From positions 22,067-86,066 of the forward strand of contig NZ_NOIQ01000007.1 in NCBI RefSeq assembly GCF_004136575.1: 64,000 nt of DNA, in the 5' to 3' direction. The stretch is from Rothia koreensis. Its GTDB lineage: Bacteria; Actinomycetota; Actinomycetes; Actinomycetales; Micrococcaceae. This document shows, piece after piece, positions 24,925 through 34,137 of the stretch. A program made the position numbers and the translations under genes. Position 1 is the stretch's first letter. Each line of letters opens with the position of its first letter. The notes below the pieces were generated by a model. That model saw nothing but the letters and a program-made list of their open reading frames with translations, ran no database searches and was not told where the DNA came from.

Positions 24925-26550
24925 GTGACTGCGAACCCCACCGACGAAGACCGCCAGACTCCTGCACCCGATGCCGCAGCACCCATGCCGGGCATCGACG
25001 AGCAGACCGGAGAGCACCGCACCTACGAGGTCAGAACCTTCGGGTGCCAGATGAACGTGCACGACTCCGAGAGGATCTCCGGGCTCCTCGAGTCGGCAGG
25101 ATATGTCCCCTTCTCCGAGACCGCGCTCCCGGAAGGCACTGTGCCCGAGAAGACGTCCTCGAAGGACGCCCCCGACCTTGTCGTATTCAATACGTGTGCC
25201 GTTCGGGAGAATGCGGACAACAAGCTGTACGGCAACTTGGGGAACCTCGCGCCCACGAAGCGCGAGAACAAGGGCATGCAGATCGCCGTCGGCGGTTGCC
25301 TGGCCCAGAAGGACCAGAACACGATCGTGGAGAAGGCCCCCTGGGTCGACGTCGTGTTCGGTACGCACAACATCGGTTCGTTGCCGGCCCTGCTCGAACG
25401 CTCGCGGCACAACGAAGAAGCGGCCACCGAACTCCTCGAGTCCCTCGAGGTGTTCCCGTCCACGTTGCCGACCAAGCGGGACTCGGTCTATTCGGGGTGG
25501 GTCTCCATCTCCGTCGGATGCAACAACACGTGCACGTTCTGCATCGTGCCGTCCCTCCGGGGCAAGGAAAAGGACCGTCGACCCGGAGACATCCTCACGG
25601 AAGTGCAAGCCCTGGTCGACGACGGCGCCATCGAGGTGACCCTCCTGGGCCAGAACGTGAATTCCTACGGCGTCGAATTCGGCGATCGGCAAGCCTTCTC
25701 GAAACTGCTGCGAGCCTGCGGACAGATCGAAGGACTCGAACGGGTGCGATTCACCAGTCCGCACCCGGCCGCATTCACCGACGACGTCATCGATGCGATG
25801 GCGGAGACCCCGAACGTCATGCCCGTGCTGCACATGCCCCTGCAATCGGGGTCCGACAAGGTGCTCAAGGATATGCGCCGGTCATACCGCTCCAAGAAGT
25901 TCCTGGGGATCCTGGACAAGGTCCGGGAACGGATCCCGCACGCCGCGATCACCACGGACATCATCGTCGGGTTCCCGGGCGAGACGGAGGAGGACTTCCA
26001 GGCCACCCTGGATGTGGTCGAGAAGTCCCGCTTCTCCTCCGCATTCACCTTCCAGTACTCGATCCGGCCGGGAACCCCCGCGGGCGAGATGGAGAATCAG
26101 GTGCCCAAGGAGGTCGTCCAGGAGCGGTACGAGAGGCTGACTGCTCTCCAGGACCGCATCAGCCGCGAGGAGAACGAGCGGTTGATCGGTACCCAGGTCG
26201 AGGTCATGGTCAGCGCCGCAACGGGCCGCAAGAGCGGCGAGACGCACCGTTTGTCAGGCCGAAGCAAGGACCAGCGCCTCGTTCACTTCTCGGTGCCCGC
26301 TGGTGCCGAGTCGCCGAGACCCGGCGACCTCGTGACGCTCACGATCACCGAGGCCGCTGCATTCCACGTGATCTCGGACCCGGCTTCGGCGTCCCCGGCT
26401 GATTACTCCGTACGGCGTTCCCGCGCCGGCGACGCATGGGACCGGGCCCAAGCAGAATCCTGCGGAACGGGCGGCGGCAAGCCGGGCACGACCCTTCTGG
26501 GCATGCCATCGATACCTGGCCGGTCGTCGGCCCTCACCGGCGCCCGCTAG
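24925..26550 (+). CDS. miaB: tRNA-2-methylthio-N6-dimethylallyladenosine synthase
   Basis: A 541-residue radical-SAM enzyme that adds a methylthio group to i6A37 of tRNA, the product of MiaA encoded next. The N-terminal UPF0004 domain has three cluster cysteines in TFGCQMN (Cys41), NTCAVREN and GGCLAQ. The radical-SAM CxxxCxxC is CNNTCTFC at about 199-206. A TRAM domain follows. The last 50 or so residues (after AAAFHVISD) are a low-complexity tail beyond the usual end. GTG 24925 fits the promoter spacing and the conserved start. Confidence 0.94.
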   Translation: MTANPTDEDRQTPAPDAAAPMPGIDEQTGEHRTYEVRTFGCQMNVHDSERISGLLESAGYVPFSETALPEGTVPEKTSSKDAPDLVVFNTCAVRENADNKLYGNLGNLAPTKRENKGMQIAVGGCLAQKDQNTIVEKAPWVDVVFGTHNIGSLPALLERSRHNEEAATELLESLEVFPSTLPTKRDSVYSGWVSISVGCNNTCTFCIVPSLRGKEKDRRPGDILTEVQALVDDGAIEVTLLGQNVNSYGVEFGDRQAFSKLLRACGQIEGLERVRFTSPHPAAFTDDVIDAMAETPNVMPVLHMPLQSGSDKVLKDMRRSYRSKKFLGILDKVRERIPHAAITTDIIVGFPGETEEDFQATLDVVEKSRFSSAFTFQYSIRPGTPAGEMENQVPKEVVQERYERLTALQDRISREENERLIGTQVEVMVSAATGRKSGETHRLSGRSKDQRLVHFSVPAGAESPRPGDLVTLTITEAAAFHVISDPASASPADYSVRRSRAGDAWDRAQAESCGTGGGKPGTTLLGMPSIPGRSSALTGAR

Positions 26551-26579
26551 CAGTGGATCGCTCGGTTCGTCGCGACGCC

Positions 26580-27539
26580 ATGGACAATGCGCCGGCGCCC
26601 CAGGAAACGGGTCACGATGGTTTGCCCGTCCTTCCGGTCCTTGCCGTGGTCGGCCCCACCGGCACTGGCAAATCGGACCTCGCCGTGGCCTTGGCGCACG
26701 CCTTGCACGGTGAAGTGATCAACGCTGACTCGATGCAGTTCTACCGCGGGATGGATATCGGTACTGCCACCTTGCCCGTGGCCGAGCGGGGCGGCGTGCC
26801 GCATCACCTTCTCGACACGCTCGATATTCGGGAAGAGGCCTCCGTGGCGGACTTCCAGCAGCGAGCGCGACAGGTCATTGAGGAGATCCGCGGCCGAGGC
26901 CGCGTCCCGATACTGGTAGGCGGTTCCGGGCTCTACGTTCGAGCCGCCCTCGACGTCCTGGACTTTCCCGGGACGGACCCGGGGGTCCGTGAGCGGCTCG
27001 AAGGCGAGCTGGAGGCTCGGGGGCGCGGACCTCTGCTCGCCCGGCTGACGGAGGTCGATCCGGAGTCGGCGGATCGCGTCAAAGACGACCGCCGACTCGT
27101 GCGCGCACTCGAAGTTCATGAGGTCACCGGGAGGCCCTTCTCCTCCTACATGCCGCGGCGCGAGTATTTTCAGCCGGCCCTCCAAGTCGGCCTGGACGGC
27201 GACCGAGATGTGTTGCACGAGCGTCTCGCGGATCGCGTCCGCACCATGGTCCGGGACGGCTTGATCGATGAGGTTCGCCACCTTGCGGACCATGGGCTCC
27301 GCGAGGGCAAGACCGCATCGCGTGCGGTGGGGTACTCGCAGTTCCTCCGCGTCGTCGAGGGGACGACGTCGATCGAGACGGCGATCGAAGAAACCGTCGT
27401 CGCCACTCGCCAACTGGCCCGTCGCCAGAGCACGTGGTTCCGGGCCGATCCGAGAATTCATTGGCTGGATTTCTCGGACCCCTTGGACGAGAACGTGACG
27501 CGTGTGGTTGAGCTGTTCCGCCGGACGGCGGCGGGTTAA
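26580..27539 (+). CDS. miaA: tRNA dimethylallyltransferase
   Basis: A 319-residue enzyme that prenylates A37 of tRNA, giving the substrate for MiaB. It has the P-loop [45 protein letters not shown] and GYSQFLRV, followed by [13 protein letters not shown]. The start is uncertain: ATG 26580 or GTG 26553, neither with a convincing ribosome-binding site. It follows miaB by about 30 bases and is probably co-transcribed. Confidence 0.93.
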   Translation: MDNAPAPQETGHDGLPVLPVLAVVGPTGTGKSDLAVALAHALHGEVINADSMQFYRGMDIGTATLPVAERGGVPHHLLDTLDIREEASVADFQQRARQVIEEIRGRGRVPILVGGSGLYVRAALDVLDFPGTDPGVRERLEGELEARGRGPLLARLTEVDPESADRVKDDRRLVRALEVHEVTGRPFSSYMPRREYFQPALQVGLDGDRDVLHERLADRVRTMVRDGLIDEVRHLADHGLREGKTASRAVGYSQFLRVVEGTTSIETAIEETVVATRQLARRQSTWFRADPRIHWLDFSDPLDENVTRVVELFRRTAAG

Positions 27540-27542
27540 ACT
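27537..27542 (+). promoter_or_regulatory. dapF -10 hexamer (TAAACT) overlapping the miaA stop
   Basis: TAAACT contains the miaA stop codon TAA. It lies three bases before ATG 27546 and six before GTG 27549; spacing favours GTG as the leaderless start. Confidence 0.5.
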
Positions 27543-27545
27543 GGA

Positions 27546-28559
27546 ATGGTGACTTCTCATCGAACCGCCGCACCCGACCACTCCGTCGAAGAATCTGCCG
27601 CCCCTGTTGACGCTGCTCACCAGACAGAGCGGGCGGGGGAGGACTCCCCGTGGGGTGAACTGTCCGGCATCAGCCTGACGAAGGGACACGGCACGGGCAA
27701 CGATTTCGTGCTGTTGACCGATGCCCAGGGGCGACTTTCACTCGAGGGCTCCCTGGTCGAGTCGGTGTGCGACCGTCACCGCGGTATCGGTGCGGACGGT
27801 GTGATCCGTGCGATCCGGTCGGAAGAGCTTCCCGAAGGCCGGCAGGTGCTGGAAACGTCGCCCGATGCCGAGTGGTTCATGGACTACCGCAACGCGGACG
27901 GCTCATTGTCGGAAATGTGCGGCAATGGTGTGCGCGTGTTCGTCCACTACCTCCTGACGGAGGGCCTCGTTTCCCTCGAACCCGGCCAGAGCCTGACCAT
28001 CGGGACCCGGGGAGGGGCGAAGGTCGTGGCCAAGGTCGAGGACGGCTACGCGGTCGATATGGGACCGTGGGGCTTCATCCATGGCGACGAAGCTCGCGAC
28101 TCGGGTTCGGACAGTCTCGTGACGGCTCGCGGGCTGAGGACGCCCCGCCCCGGCCTGTCGATCACCATGGGCAATCCGCACACGGTGGTCGCCCTGGCCG
28201 GCGAGGAGAAGCTCGGCAAGCTCGGGCTCGACGAGGCCCCGAACGTACGTCCGGTTCCGCCCCAGGGGACCAACGTCGAGTTCGTGGTTCCGGTGGACTC
28301 TGAGGACAACGACACGATCGGCCGCATTGCAATGAGGGTTCACGAGCGCGGTGTGGGAGAGACCCAATCCTGCGGCACTGGAGCCTGCGCGGCGGCTGCG
28401 GCGACTCGCTTCTGGGCGGGAGACGACGCGCCCGATGAATGGGTCGTCGAGGTGCCCGGAGGCGCGGTAGCAGCAACATTCGTCATGGCCCCGGACGAGC
28501 TGGAACACGTGGTCCTGTCAGGACCGGCCGTCCTGGTCGGCAAGATTGTTCTGGGCTAG
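27546..28559 (+). CDS. dapF: Diaminopimelate epimerase
   Basis: A 337-residue cofactor-independent epimerase converting LL- to meso-diaminopimelate for lysine and peptidoglycan. The two catalytic cysteines are in EMCGNGVRVF and TQSCGTGACAAAA. KGHGTGNDFVLLTD opens the conserved domain at about residue 46, so the first 45 residues are a polar extension. GTG 27549 may be the true start. The stop codon overlaps that of the convergent methyltransferase gene in a shared CTAG. Confidence 0.95.
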   Translation: MVTSHRTAAPDHSVEESAAPVDAAHQTERAGEDSPWGELSGISLTKGHGTGNDFVLLTDAQGRLSLEGSLVESVCDRHRGIGADGVIRAIRSEELPEGRQVLETSPDAEWFMDYRNADGSLSEMCGNGVRVFVHYLLTEGLVSLEPGQSLTIGTRGGAKVVAKVEDGYAVDMGPWGFIHGDEARDSGSDSLVTARGLRTPRPGLSITMGNPHTVVALAGEEKLGKLGLDEAPNVRPVPPQGTNVEFVVPVDSEDNDTIGRIAMRVHERGVGETQSCGTGACAAAAATRFWAGDDAPDEWVVEVPGGAVAATFVMAPDELEHVVLSGPAVLVGKIVLG

Positions 28560-29173
28560 ACTTCCTGGGCGGGTCCCCGCCGGACCTCGATGACACGAAA
28601 CCCTTTGGACGTGGCATACCGGTGGACGGCGAACTCCGCACCCAGGTTCTGGGCCAACCACGGAATCAGCGAATCCGCGCCGAGGTTCTTCTGGACCACG
28701 AGGTAGGCTGAGCCCCCGACCGAGAGCCTGGGCAACCAGGTCATCAGAATGTCGTGCAGAACGTCCTTGCCCACGCGAATGGGCGGGTTGGACCAGATGG
28801 TGTCGAAGGTCAGGCCGGGGTCGACGTCGTCGGGCAACGCGGTCGAGATCGTGTCCAGTCCCATCGACGCCGCATTGCGCCGAGTCAGCTCGATACTGCG
28901 CTGATTGACATCCACACCAAGGACCTGGGCGCCGGGTCTCCTGAGCGCCAGAGTCAGGGTGATCGGCCCCCAGCCACAGCCTATGTCCAGGAGGGAATTT
29001 CCTCGCGGCTCGGGCGCTTCTCTGAGGAGAACAGCGGTCCCCTTGTCGAGTCCCTTGGGGCTGAAAACGCCCGATGCCGTCACGAGGTGTCTTTCGGAGC
29101 CCTCGAGCTCGACGGTCAGGGGGCGGGGCGTCAGCCCGTCCTCGTCGTGGGAGGAAAAGTAGTGCTCGGCCAT
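28556..29173 (-). CDS. Class I SAM methyltransferase, RsmC-like
   Basis: A 205-residue methyltransferase starting MAEHYFSSHDEDGL. It has SPKGLDKGTAVLL, motif I LLDIGCGWGPITLTLAL, acidic loop VLGVDVNQRSI, and the substrate motif IWSNPPIRVGK (NPP). These match the C-terminal half of RsmC/RlmG-type enzymes that methylate guanine in rRNA; the exact base is unknown. The ATG at 29173 is preceded by TAAAAT at the leaderless spacing, so in-frame upstream starts are rejected. It converges on dapF with overlapping stops. Confidence 0.85.
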   Translation of the reverse strand: MAEHYFSSHDEDGLTPRPLTVELEGSERHLVTASGVFSPKGLDKGTAVLLREAPEPRGNSLLDIGCGWGPITLTLALRRPGAQVLGVDVNQRSIELTRRNAASMGLDTISTALPDDVDPGLTFDTIWSNPPIRVGKDVLHDILMTWLPRLSVGGSAYLVVQKNLGADSLIPWLAQNLGAEFAVHRYATSKGFRVIEVRRGPAQEV

Positions 29174-29181
29174 GAAGAGCG

Positions 29182-29187
29182 ATTTTA
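29182..29187 (-). promoter_or_regulatory. Methyltransferase -10 hexamer (TAAAAT)
   Basis: On the minus strand TAAAAT is followed by eight bases and ATG 29173. It is divergent from the hflX promoter, for which TAGAAT near 29292 is a candidate. Confidence 0.5.
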
Positions 29188-29349
29188 CGGCATGAGCGCC
29201 ACTGCGGGACCCGACCGGAAACAGACCGTCGCCGCTCCGGGCGGTCATCCACAAATGGACGCGCGCCACGGTGCACGACGTGGCGACGCGGATAGAATTG
29301 CAGAACACGACGTCGCCGGAAAGCCGTGCGGCACCCCAAGAAAGGCACT

Positions 29350-30906
29350 ATGCCCCAGAACGAAACCACAGGTTCCGCGGACCAGGGCGGTTCGCGGCCG
29401 ACCGACGCCCAGCTCAGGGCCAGCGTGGATCGAGTCCTCGGTCGATTCTCCGCCGAAGAAGAACACGAGGAAGCGATCCTCGACCGCAAGGCCCCCGAAT
29501 TGGCCCGCGAGGGCGAGGAACCAACCGCCGCGGACGGCGACCAGCAGGAACTCGAAGAACGTCGAGCGTTGCGCCGCGTCCACGGTCTCTCCACGGAGCT
29601 CGAGGACGTCACCGAGGTGGAATACCGCCAACTGCGGCTTGAGAAGGTCGTCCTGGCGGGCATCTGGTCGGAAGGAACGCAGGCCGAAGCGGAGAACTCA
29701 TTGCGGGAGCTGGCCGCGCTGGCCGAGACCGCCGGGTCGGAGGTGCGCGACGGCCTGGTCCAGCGTCGCCTCAAGCCCGATCCGGGGACTTTCCTGGGGT
29801 CGGGCAAGGCCCAGGAACTCCGCGAGATCGTGCAATCGAGCGGCGCGGACACGGTCATCATTGATTCCGAACTTGCACCCTCCCAGCGGCGCGCCCTCGA
29901 GGACATCGTCAAGGTCAAGGTCATCGACCGGACCTCGCTGATCCTCGACATCTTCGCCCAGCACGCCAAGTCGCGGGAGGGCAAGGCCCAGGTTGAACTC
30001 GCTCAGCTTGAGTACTTGCTGCCCAGGCTCCGCGGCTGGGGCGATTCCATGTCCCGGCAGGCCGGTGGTCGTGCCGCGGGTGGTGAAGGCATCGGTTCCC
30101 GTGGTCCCGGTGAGACCAAGATCGAGCTGGACCGGCGTCGTATTCGTTCCCGCATGGCGAAGCTGCGGCGTGAGATCGCGGCGATGAAACCGGCCCGAGA
30201 GACCAAACGTCAGAATCGTCGTCGCAACCATGTTCCCTCGGTCGCGATCGCCGGGTACACCAACGCCGGGAAGTCCTCGCTGCTCAACAGGCTCACGGAT
30301 GCCGGCGTGCTCGTGGAGAACGCGCTGTTTGCGACCTTGGATCCGACGGTCCGCAAGGCCGTGACTCCTGACGGGATCGGCTACACGCTCTCGGACACCG
30401 TGGGGTTCGTGCGCTCCCTGCCGACGCAGCTGGTCGAGGCCTTCCGATCCACGTTGGAGGAGGTCGCCGATTCGGACGTCATCCTGCACGTCGTCGACGT
30501 CTCCCATCCCGAGCCCGAGGGCCAGATCCGGGCGGTTCGCGACGTGCTGGCCGATGTGGATGCCCACGACGTCCCGGAAATCATTGTGCTCAACAAGGCC
30601 GATACGGCCGATCCGTATGTTGTTGAGCGTCTGCGCCAGCGGGAACCTCGACACGCCGTCGTGTCGGCTCGTACCGGCGAGGGGATCGACGAGCTCAAAC
30701 AGCTGATTTCTGACACCATTCCGAGGCCGGACGTTCGGCTCGAACTCCTTGTGCCCTACTCCCACGGAGAGGTTGTCTCGCGGTTGCATTCGTGGGATGC
30801 CGAGATCCTCTCGACCGAGTTCGAAGAGGGCGGAACGCGGATGAGCGTTCTGGTCCGTCAGGACATGGCGGCAGATCTGCACGATTACACGATTTCGAAC
30901 GCCTGA
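29350..30906 (+). CDS. hflX: GTPase HflX
   Basis: A 518-residue ribosome-associated GTPase that splits stalled ribosomes under stress. The N-terminal HflX domain holds DPGTFLGSGKAQEL and RTSLILDIFAQHAKSREGKA. The glycine-rich GRAAGGEGIGSRGPGETKIE links to the G domain, which has G1 AGYTNAGKSSLLNRL near 301, DTVGFVRSLP, NKAD and a VSARTGEGI switch. ATG 29350 has AAGAAAGG upstream. The first 80 residues are an acidic, variable extension. Confidence 0.95.
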   Translation: MPQNETTGSADQGGSRPTDAQLRASVDRVLGRFSAEEEHEEAILDRKAPELAREGEEPTAADGDQQELEERRALRRVHGLSTELEDVTEVEYRQLRLEKVVLAGIWSEGTQAEAENSLRELAALAETAGSEVRDGLVQRRLKPDPGTFLGSGKAQELREIVQSSGADTVIIDSELAPSQRRALEDIVKVKVIDRTSLILDIFAQHAKSREGKAQVELAQLEYLLPRLRGWGDSMSRQAGGRAAGGEGIGSRGPGETKIELDRRRIRSRMAKLRREIAAMKPARETKRQNRRRNHVPSVAIAGYTNAGKSSLLNRLTDAGVLVENALFATLDPTVRKAVTPDGIGYTLSDTVGFVRSLPTQLVEAFRSTLEEVADSDVILHVVDVSHPEPEGQIRAVRDVLADVDAHDVPEIIVLNKADTADPYVVERLRQREPRHAVVSARTGEGIDELKQLISDTIPRPDVRLELLVPYSHGEVVSRLHSWDAEILSTEFEEGGTRMSVLVRQDMAADLHDYTISNA

Positions 30907-30925
30907 GCTGTCGGAGGCTGGATTC

Positions 30926-32965
30926 ATGGATACTGCTCCGACGGGCGAGGAGCCGGAGACGCTGCCAGGGGCCAAAGACGTCCTGGAGCTGCTGGACACC
31001 GCCGTCGACAGGACGGGCGGGCAACGGCGCGACGGGCAGAGGCGCATGGCCGCTCATGTGGCCCAGGCGCTGGAGACGAACAAACATCTGCTGGTTCAGG
31101 CGGGTACGGGAACGGGCAAGTCGTTGGCCTATCTGATTCCGGCGATCCGGAGGGCGATCGACGCCGAGTCCCCGATTGTGGTGGCGACCGCGACCTTGGC
31201 CCTCCAGGCGCAGATCGTCACCCGGGACATGCCGCGCCTGCTCGAGACCTTGGACGACCAGCTCGAGCGACCGGTCGACGTCGCCCTGCTCAAGGGGCGG
31301 AACAACTACGTGTGCCTGCACAAACTCGAGGGCGGGTACCCTGAGGAAGAAGACCCCAACGCGCTCTTCTCCCTGAACTCCGAGGGGGCGTCCGCATCCG
31401 GGCATCCGGATCGCGGCGGCACGGGTCTCGCCGAGGAAATCGTGCGACTCCGCTCCTGGGCGGAAACGAGCGACACCGGAGACCGGGACGAACTCTTGCC
31501 CGGGGTCAGCGACAAGGCGTGGAGACAGGTTTCCGTGACCGCGTCCGAATGTCTCGGCCGCAAGTGCCCCCTGGTCGAAGAGTGCTTCTCGGAACTGGCG
31601 AGGCAGAAAGCCGGCGAGGCCGACATCGTCATCACCAACCACGCACTCCTGGCCATCAACGCCTTCGAAGGAATCGGCGTCCTTCCTGAGCACGACACCG
31701 TGATCGTCGATGAGGCCCACGAACTCGTCGACCGGGTCACGGGTGCCGTGACAGGGGCGATTTCTCCCATCATGGTGCGCTCCGCGGCCAGAGCGGTGCG
31801 CAAGCACACGAGCGCCTCCCACGACCCGCTGACCGATGCCGCCGACGCCTTGGACGCCGCGTGCACCGGAAAGCCCGCGGAGCTCATGGCGCACGGTCTG
31901 ACCCCGGATCTGCAGAGAGCCATGGAACTGGTGCGTGACGCGAGCCGCGCGGCTCTGTCCGACACCAAGCCCGAAGGTAAGGATGCCGACGCCGGCCGAC
32001 AGACCGCCCGAGCCCGCCTGACCGAGATCCTCGAGCTGGCCGAGAGGACGCTCGGGGCCGACGGCAAGTACGAGGTCGTGTGGATCAGCCGGGTCGGGGG
32101 CTGGGAACCGGGACGCGGTTACGTTGCCGCGGCAGACACCGACCCGGCGACCATTCACGTGGCGCCGTTGTCGGTGGCGTCGAGGCTCCGGGAAGGCATG
32201 TTCCAGGACCGTACGGTCGTGCTGACCTCGGCCACCCTCGCCATCGGTCACTCCTTCGACTCGGCGGCCGGCTCGCTCGGACTCATGGGCGAGAAGGCAC
32301 CCGTGTGGGAGGGCCTCGACGTGGGCTCACCCTTCGACTATCCCAAGCAGGGAATGCTGTATCTCGCGTCGGACCTGCCGAAACCGGCGCGGGGAGTCTC
32401 AGAGGAACAGCTCGAGCGGGTGCTCCAACTGGTCGAGGCCTCGGGCGGAGGGACCTTGGGCCTGTTCTCTTCCAAACGAGGGGCCGAGCAGGCGGCCGAG
32501 TACGTGAGGAACAATTCTGACCTGGAGGTCCTCGTCCAGGGCGAGTCCTCCCTGCGCGGGCTGGTCAAAGAATTCACGGAAGACGCCGACACCTGCCTCT
32601 TCGGGACCATGAGCTTGTGGCAGGGAGTCGATGTTCCGGGCGAATCGTGTCGCCTGGTGATCATCGACCGGATCCCGTTTCCGCGTCCCGATGATCCTCT
32701 GTCCTCCGCCCGGGCCCGGGCCGTGAGCCAGACCGGAGGGAACGGGTTCATGGCCGTCTCGGCTTATCACGCGGCCATCAGGTTGGCCCAGGGGGCCGGA
32801 CGGCTGATTCGCTCGCAAGACGACCGCGGCGTCGTGGCCGTCCTGGATTCCAGGCTCGCCACGGCACGCTACGGCGGGTTCCTGCGCAGCGCACTGCCCC
32901 CGTTGTGGACCACCGACAATCTGCCAACGGTCACTGCCGCCCTGCGGAGGCTCGCCGCCGGGTGA
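30926..32965 (+). CDS. dinG: DinG-family ATP-dependent DNA helicase
   Basis: A 679-residue superfamily 2 helicase of the XPD/DinG group. It has Walker A VQAGTGTGKSLAYLIP near residue 55, DEAH box VIVDEAHELVDR, and C-terminal motif SLWQGVDVPGESCRLVIIDRIPFPRP. Four cysteines between Walker A and DEAH (NNYVCLHK, SECLGRKCPLVEECF) are placed to bind an iron-sulfur cluster. It starts 19 bases after hflX and converges on lexA, which fits a repair role, though no SOS box is visible before it. Confidence 0.9.
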   Translation: MDTAPTGEEPETLPGAKDVLELLDTAVDRTGGQRRDGQRRMAAHVAQALETNKHLLVQAGTGTGKSLAYLIPAIRRAIDAESPIVVATATLALQAQIVTRDMPRLLETLDDQLERPVDVALLKGRNNYVCLHKLEGGYPEEEDPNALFSLNSEGASASGHPDRGGTGLAEEIVRLRSWAETSDTGDRDELLPGVSDKAWRQVSVTASECLGRKCPLVEECFSELARQKAGEADIVITNHALLAINAFEGIGVLPEHDTVIVDEAHELVDRVTGAVTGAISPIMVRSAARAVRKHTSASHDPLTDAADALDAACTGKPAELMAHGLTPDLQRAMELVRDASRAALSDTKPEGKDADAGRQTARARLTEILELAERTLGADGKYEVVWISRVGGWEPGRGYVAAADTDPATIHVAPLSVASRLREGMFQDRTVVLTSATLAIGHSFDSAAGSLGLMGEKAPVWEGLDVGSPFDYPKQGMLYLASDLPKPARGVSEEQLERVLQLVEASGGGTLGLFSSKRGAEQAAEYVRNNSDLEVLVQGESSLRGLVKEFTEDADTCLFGTMSLWQGVDVPGESCRLVIIDRIPFPRPDDPLSSARARAVSQTGGNGFMAVSAYHAAIRLAQGAGRLIRSQDDRGVVAVLDSRLATARYGGFLRSALPPLWTTDNLPTVTAALRRLAAG

Positions 32966-32972
32966 TCCCGTT

Positions 32973-32995
32973 GCCCCGGCGCACGCCGACGGGGC
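32973..32995. terminator. Hairpin between convergent dinG and lexA
   Basis: GCCCCG pairs with CGGGGC, and inner GGC pairs with GCC, eight bases after the dinG stop. The whole 104-base gap is very GC-rich. It may end both transcripts. Confidence 0.45.
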
Positions 32996-33069
32996 GATGC
33001 GGACGCGCGGCGGGGCCGCGGGCGTAGGCGCGCGTGCCCCGGAGCGAGTGACGCCGGCCGGGGCGGGAC

Positions 33070-33810
33070 TTACACGGAGCGCAGGACCGAAACGACCTTG
33101 CCCATGATCGTCGCGTGGTCTCCGAGAATTGGCTCGTACTGTCGATTCTGAGGCAGCAGCCAGGTGTGCCCGTCCCGTTGCCGGAAGGTCTTGACCGTGG
33201 CCTCGTCGTCGAGCAGCGCAGCGACGATGTCGCCGTTCTCCGCGTCGCTCTGCTGGCGGACCACAACCCAGTCGCCGTCGCAGATCGCGGCCTCGACCAT
33301 CGAGTCTCCTCGCACCTCGAGCATGAAGAGCTGGCCCTGCCCGACCAATTGACGGGGGAGGGCGACGACGTCGTCCACGTGCTGTTCAGCAGTGATGGGA
33401 ACACCTGCCGCGATCCGGCCGACCAGCGGCACCTGGGCCGTGGCCCCATCCGGTTGGGTCTCCGGGAAGAGCGGCACGACCTTGTCGTTCGATTTTTCTC
33501 GTGACGGTTCCGGGGCGGGTCGTTCCCGAGGCGCGGCAGCCGGAAACCGGGGGCCGTCTTCTCCCACGGGTGTTTCGCAGAGCACCTCGATGGCCCGCGG
33601 CCGCTTCGGATCGCGACGGATGAGGCCGAGGGCCTCCAACCGCGAGAGCTGATGGGTCACGCTCGACAGGCTGGACAGGCCGACCAGGTCGCCGATCTCT
33701 CGCATGGACGGTGGATAGCCGTGCGTCTCGACGGACGATGCAATCGCCTCGAGAATCTTGCGCTGTCGCGGGGTGAGCGGCTTGGCCTGGTGAGGAAGCT
33801 GGGTGGCCAC
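33070..33810 (-). CDS. lexA: SOS repressor LexA
   Basis: A 246-residue repressor and self-cleaving protease. The winged helix-turn-helix occupies about 12-75 ([32 protein letters not shown]). A Pro/Glu-rich linker of about 50 residues follows. The cleavage site is Ala135-Gly136 in GRIAAGVPI; the catalytic dyad is Ser170 (GDSM) and Lys207 (EATVKTF). The linker is longer than in E. coli LexA but normal for actinobacteria. LexA boxes lie in the divergent promoter region upstream and before recA. Confidence 0.97.
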   Translation of the reverse strand: MATQLPHQAKPLTPRQRKILEAIASSVETHGYPPSMREIGDLVGLSSLSSVTHQLSRLEALGLIRRDPKRPRAIEVLCETPVGEDGPRFPAAAPRERPAPEPSREKSNDKVVPLFPETQPDGATAQVPLVGRIAAGVPITAEQHVDDVVALPRQLVGQGQLFMLEVRGDSMVEAAICDGDWVVVRQQSDAENGDIVAALLDDEATVKTFRQRDGHTWLLPQNRQYEPILGDHATIMGKVVSVLRSV

Positions 33811-33839
33811 CGGTTCGTCCTTCCCTGGAGGTGCTTAAG

Positions 33840-33862
33840 TTGTCAGTCGCCCCGTGTGTACT
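33840..33862 (+). promoter_or_regulatory. PafBC-like promoter element facing the LysM gene
   Basis: TTGTCAGTC, eight bases, then TGTACT. The upstream half with its flank GCTTAAGTTGTCAGTCGCC matches the recA copy at 18 of 20 positions (33834-33853). The -10 hexamer differs from TAnnnT at one base. It points toward the LysM gene but lies about 275 bases before it. Confidence 0.5.
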
Positions 33863-33995
33863 GGAACTACGGCTCGGGCGACAACGGTCATCGTGCAGTC
33901 GCCCGTTCGGATGCGCTTGGTGAAAGTCGCACCGTGAGGAGTCCTCCCCGGAGGGAAGGCGCTCCGGCCGGTACAACCGATTTTCTTTACCCCTC

Positions 33996-34024
33996 AGGCT
34001 AAGCCAGAGGAAGTGGCAAATCAA
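33996..34024 (-). promoter_or_regulatory. Candidate lexA promoter
   Basis: On the minus strand TTGATT (34019-34024), 17 bases, then TAGCCT (33996-34001) give well-spaced -35 and -10 elements. The -35 overlaps the SOS box at 34021-34036, as expected for LexA autorepression. It predicts a leader of about 180 bases. Confidence 0.6.
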
Positions 34025-34036
34025 ACATGTGTTCTA
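34021..34036. promoter_or_regulatory. SOS box 1 of lexA region
   Basis: TCAAACATGTGTTCTA matches 10 of 12 fixed bases of TCGAAC-N4-GTTCGA and overlaps the lexA -35 element. Confidence 0.65.
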
Positions 34037-34083
34037 TTTTTCTCGACAGTGTTCGAAGACTTTGGTAGAACAGACGTACGAAC

Positions 34084-34099
34084 TCGAACACCAGTTCGA
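34084..34099. promoter_or_regulatory. SOS box 2, upstream of the LysM gene
   Basis: TCGAACACCAGTTCGA is a perfect match to TCGAAC-N4-GTTCGA. It lies 38 bases before the LysM gene start and is the best LexA site in the window. Confidence 0.85.
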
Positions 34100-34137
34100 A
34101 TAATCATCACTCTCGCCGAATACGAAGGGATCTTCGC

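Larger units (their letters stand above)
33811..34137. promoter_or_regulatory. lexA / LysM-gene divergent control region
   Basis: This 327-base region has no supported gene. From left to right it holds a PafBC-like element pointing right (33840-33862), a candidate lexA promoter on the minus strand (33996-34024), and two SOS boxes (34021-34036, 34084-34099). The middle part, 33870-33990, shows short GC-rich inverted repeats only. Confidence 0.7.

Noticed and set aside
34046..34062. Third SOS box near CTCGACAGTGTTCGA
   Set aside because: The half-sites are two bases too close and the left half fits poorly; only the sites at 34021 and 34084 were kept.
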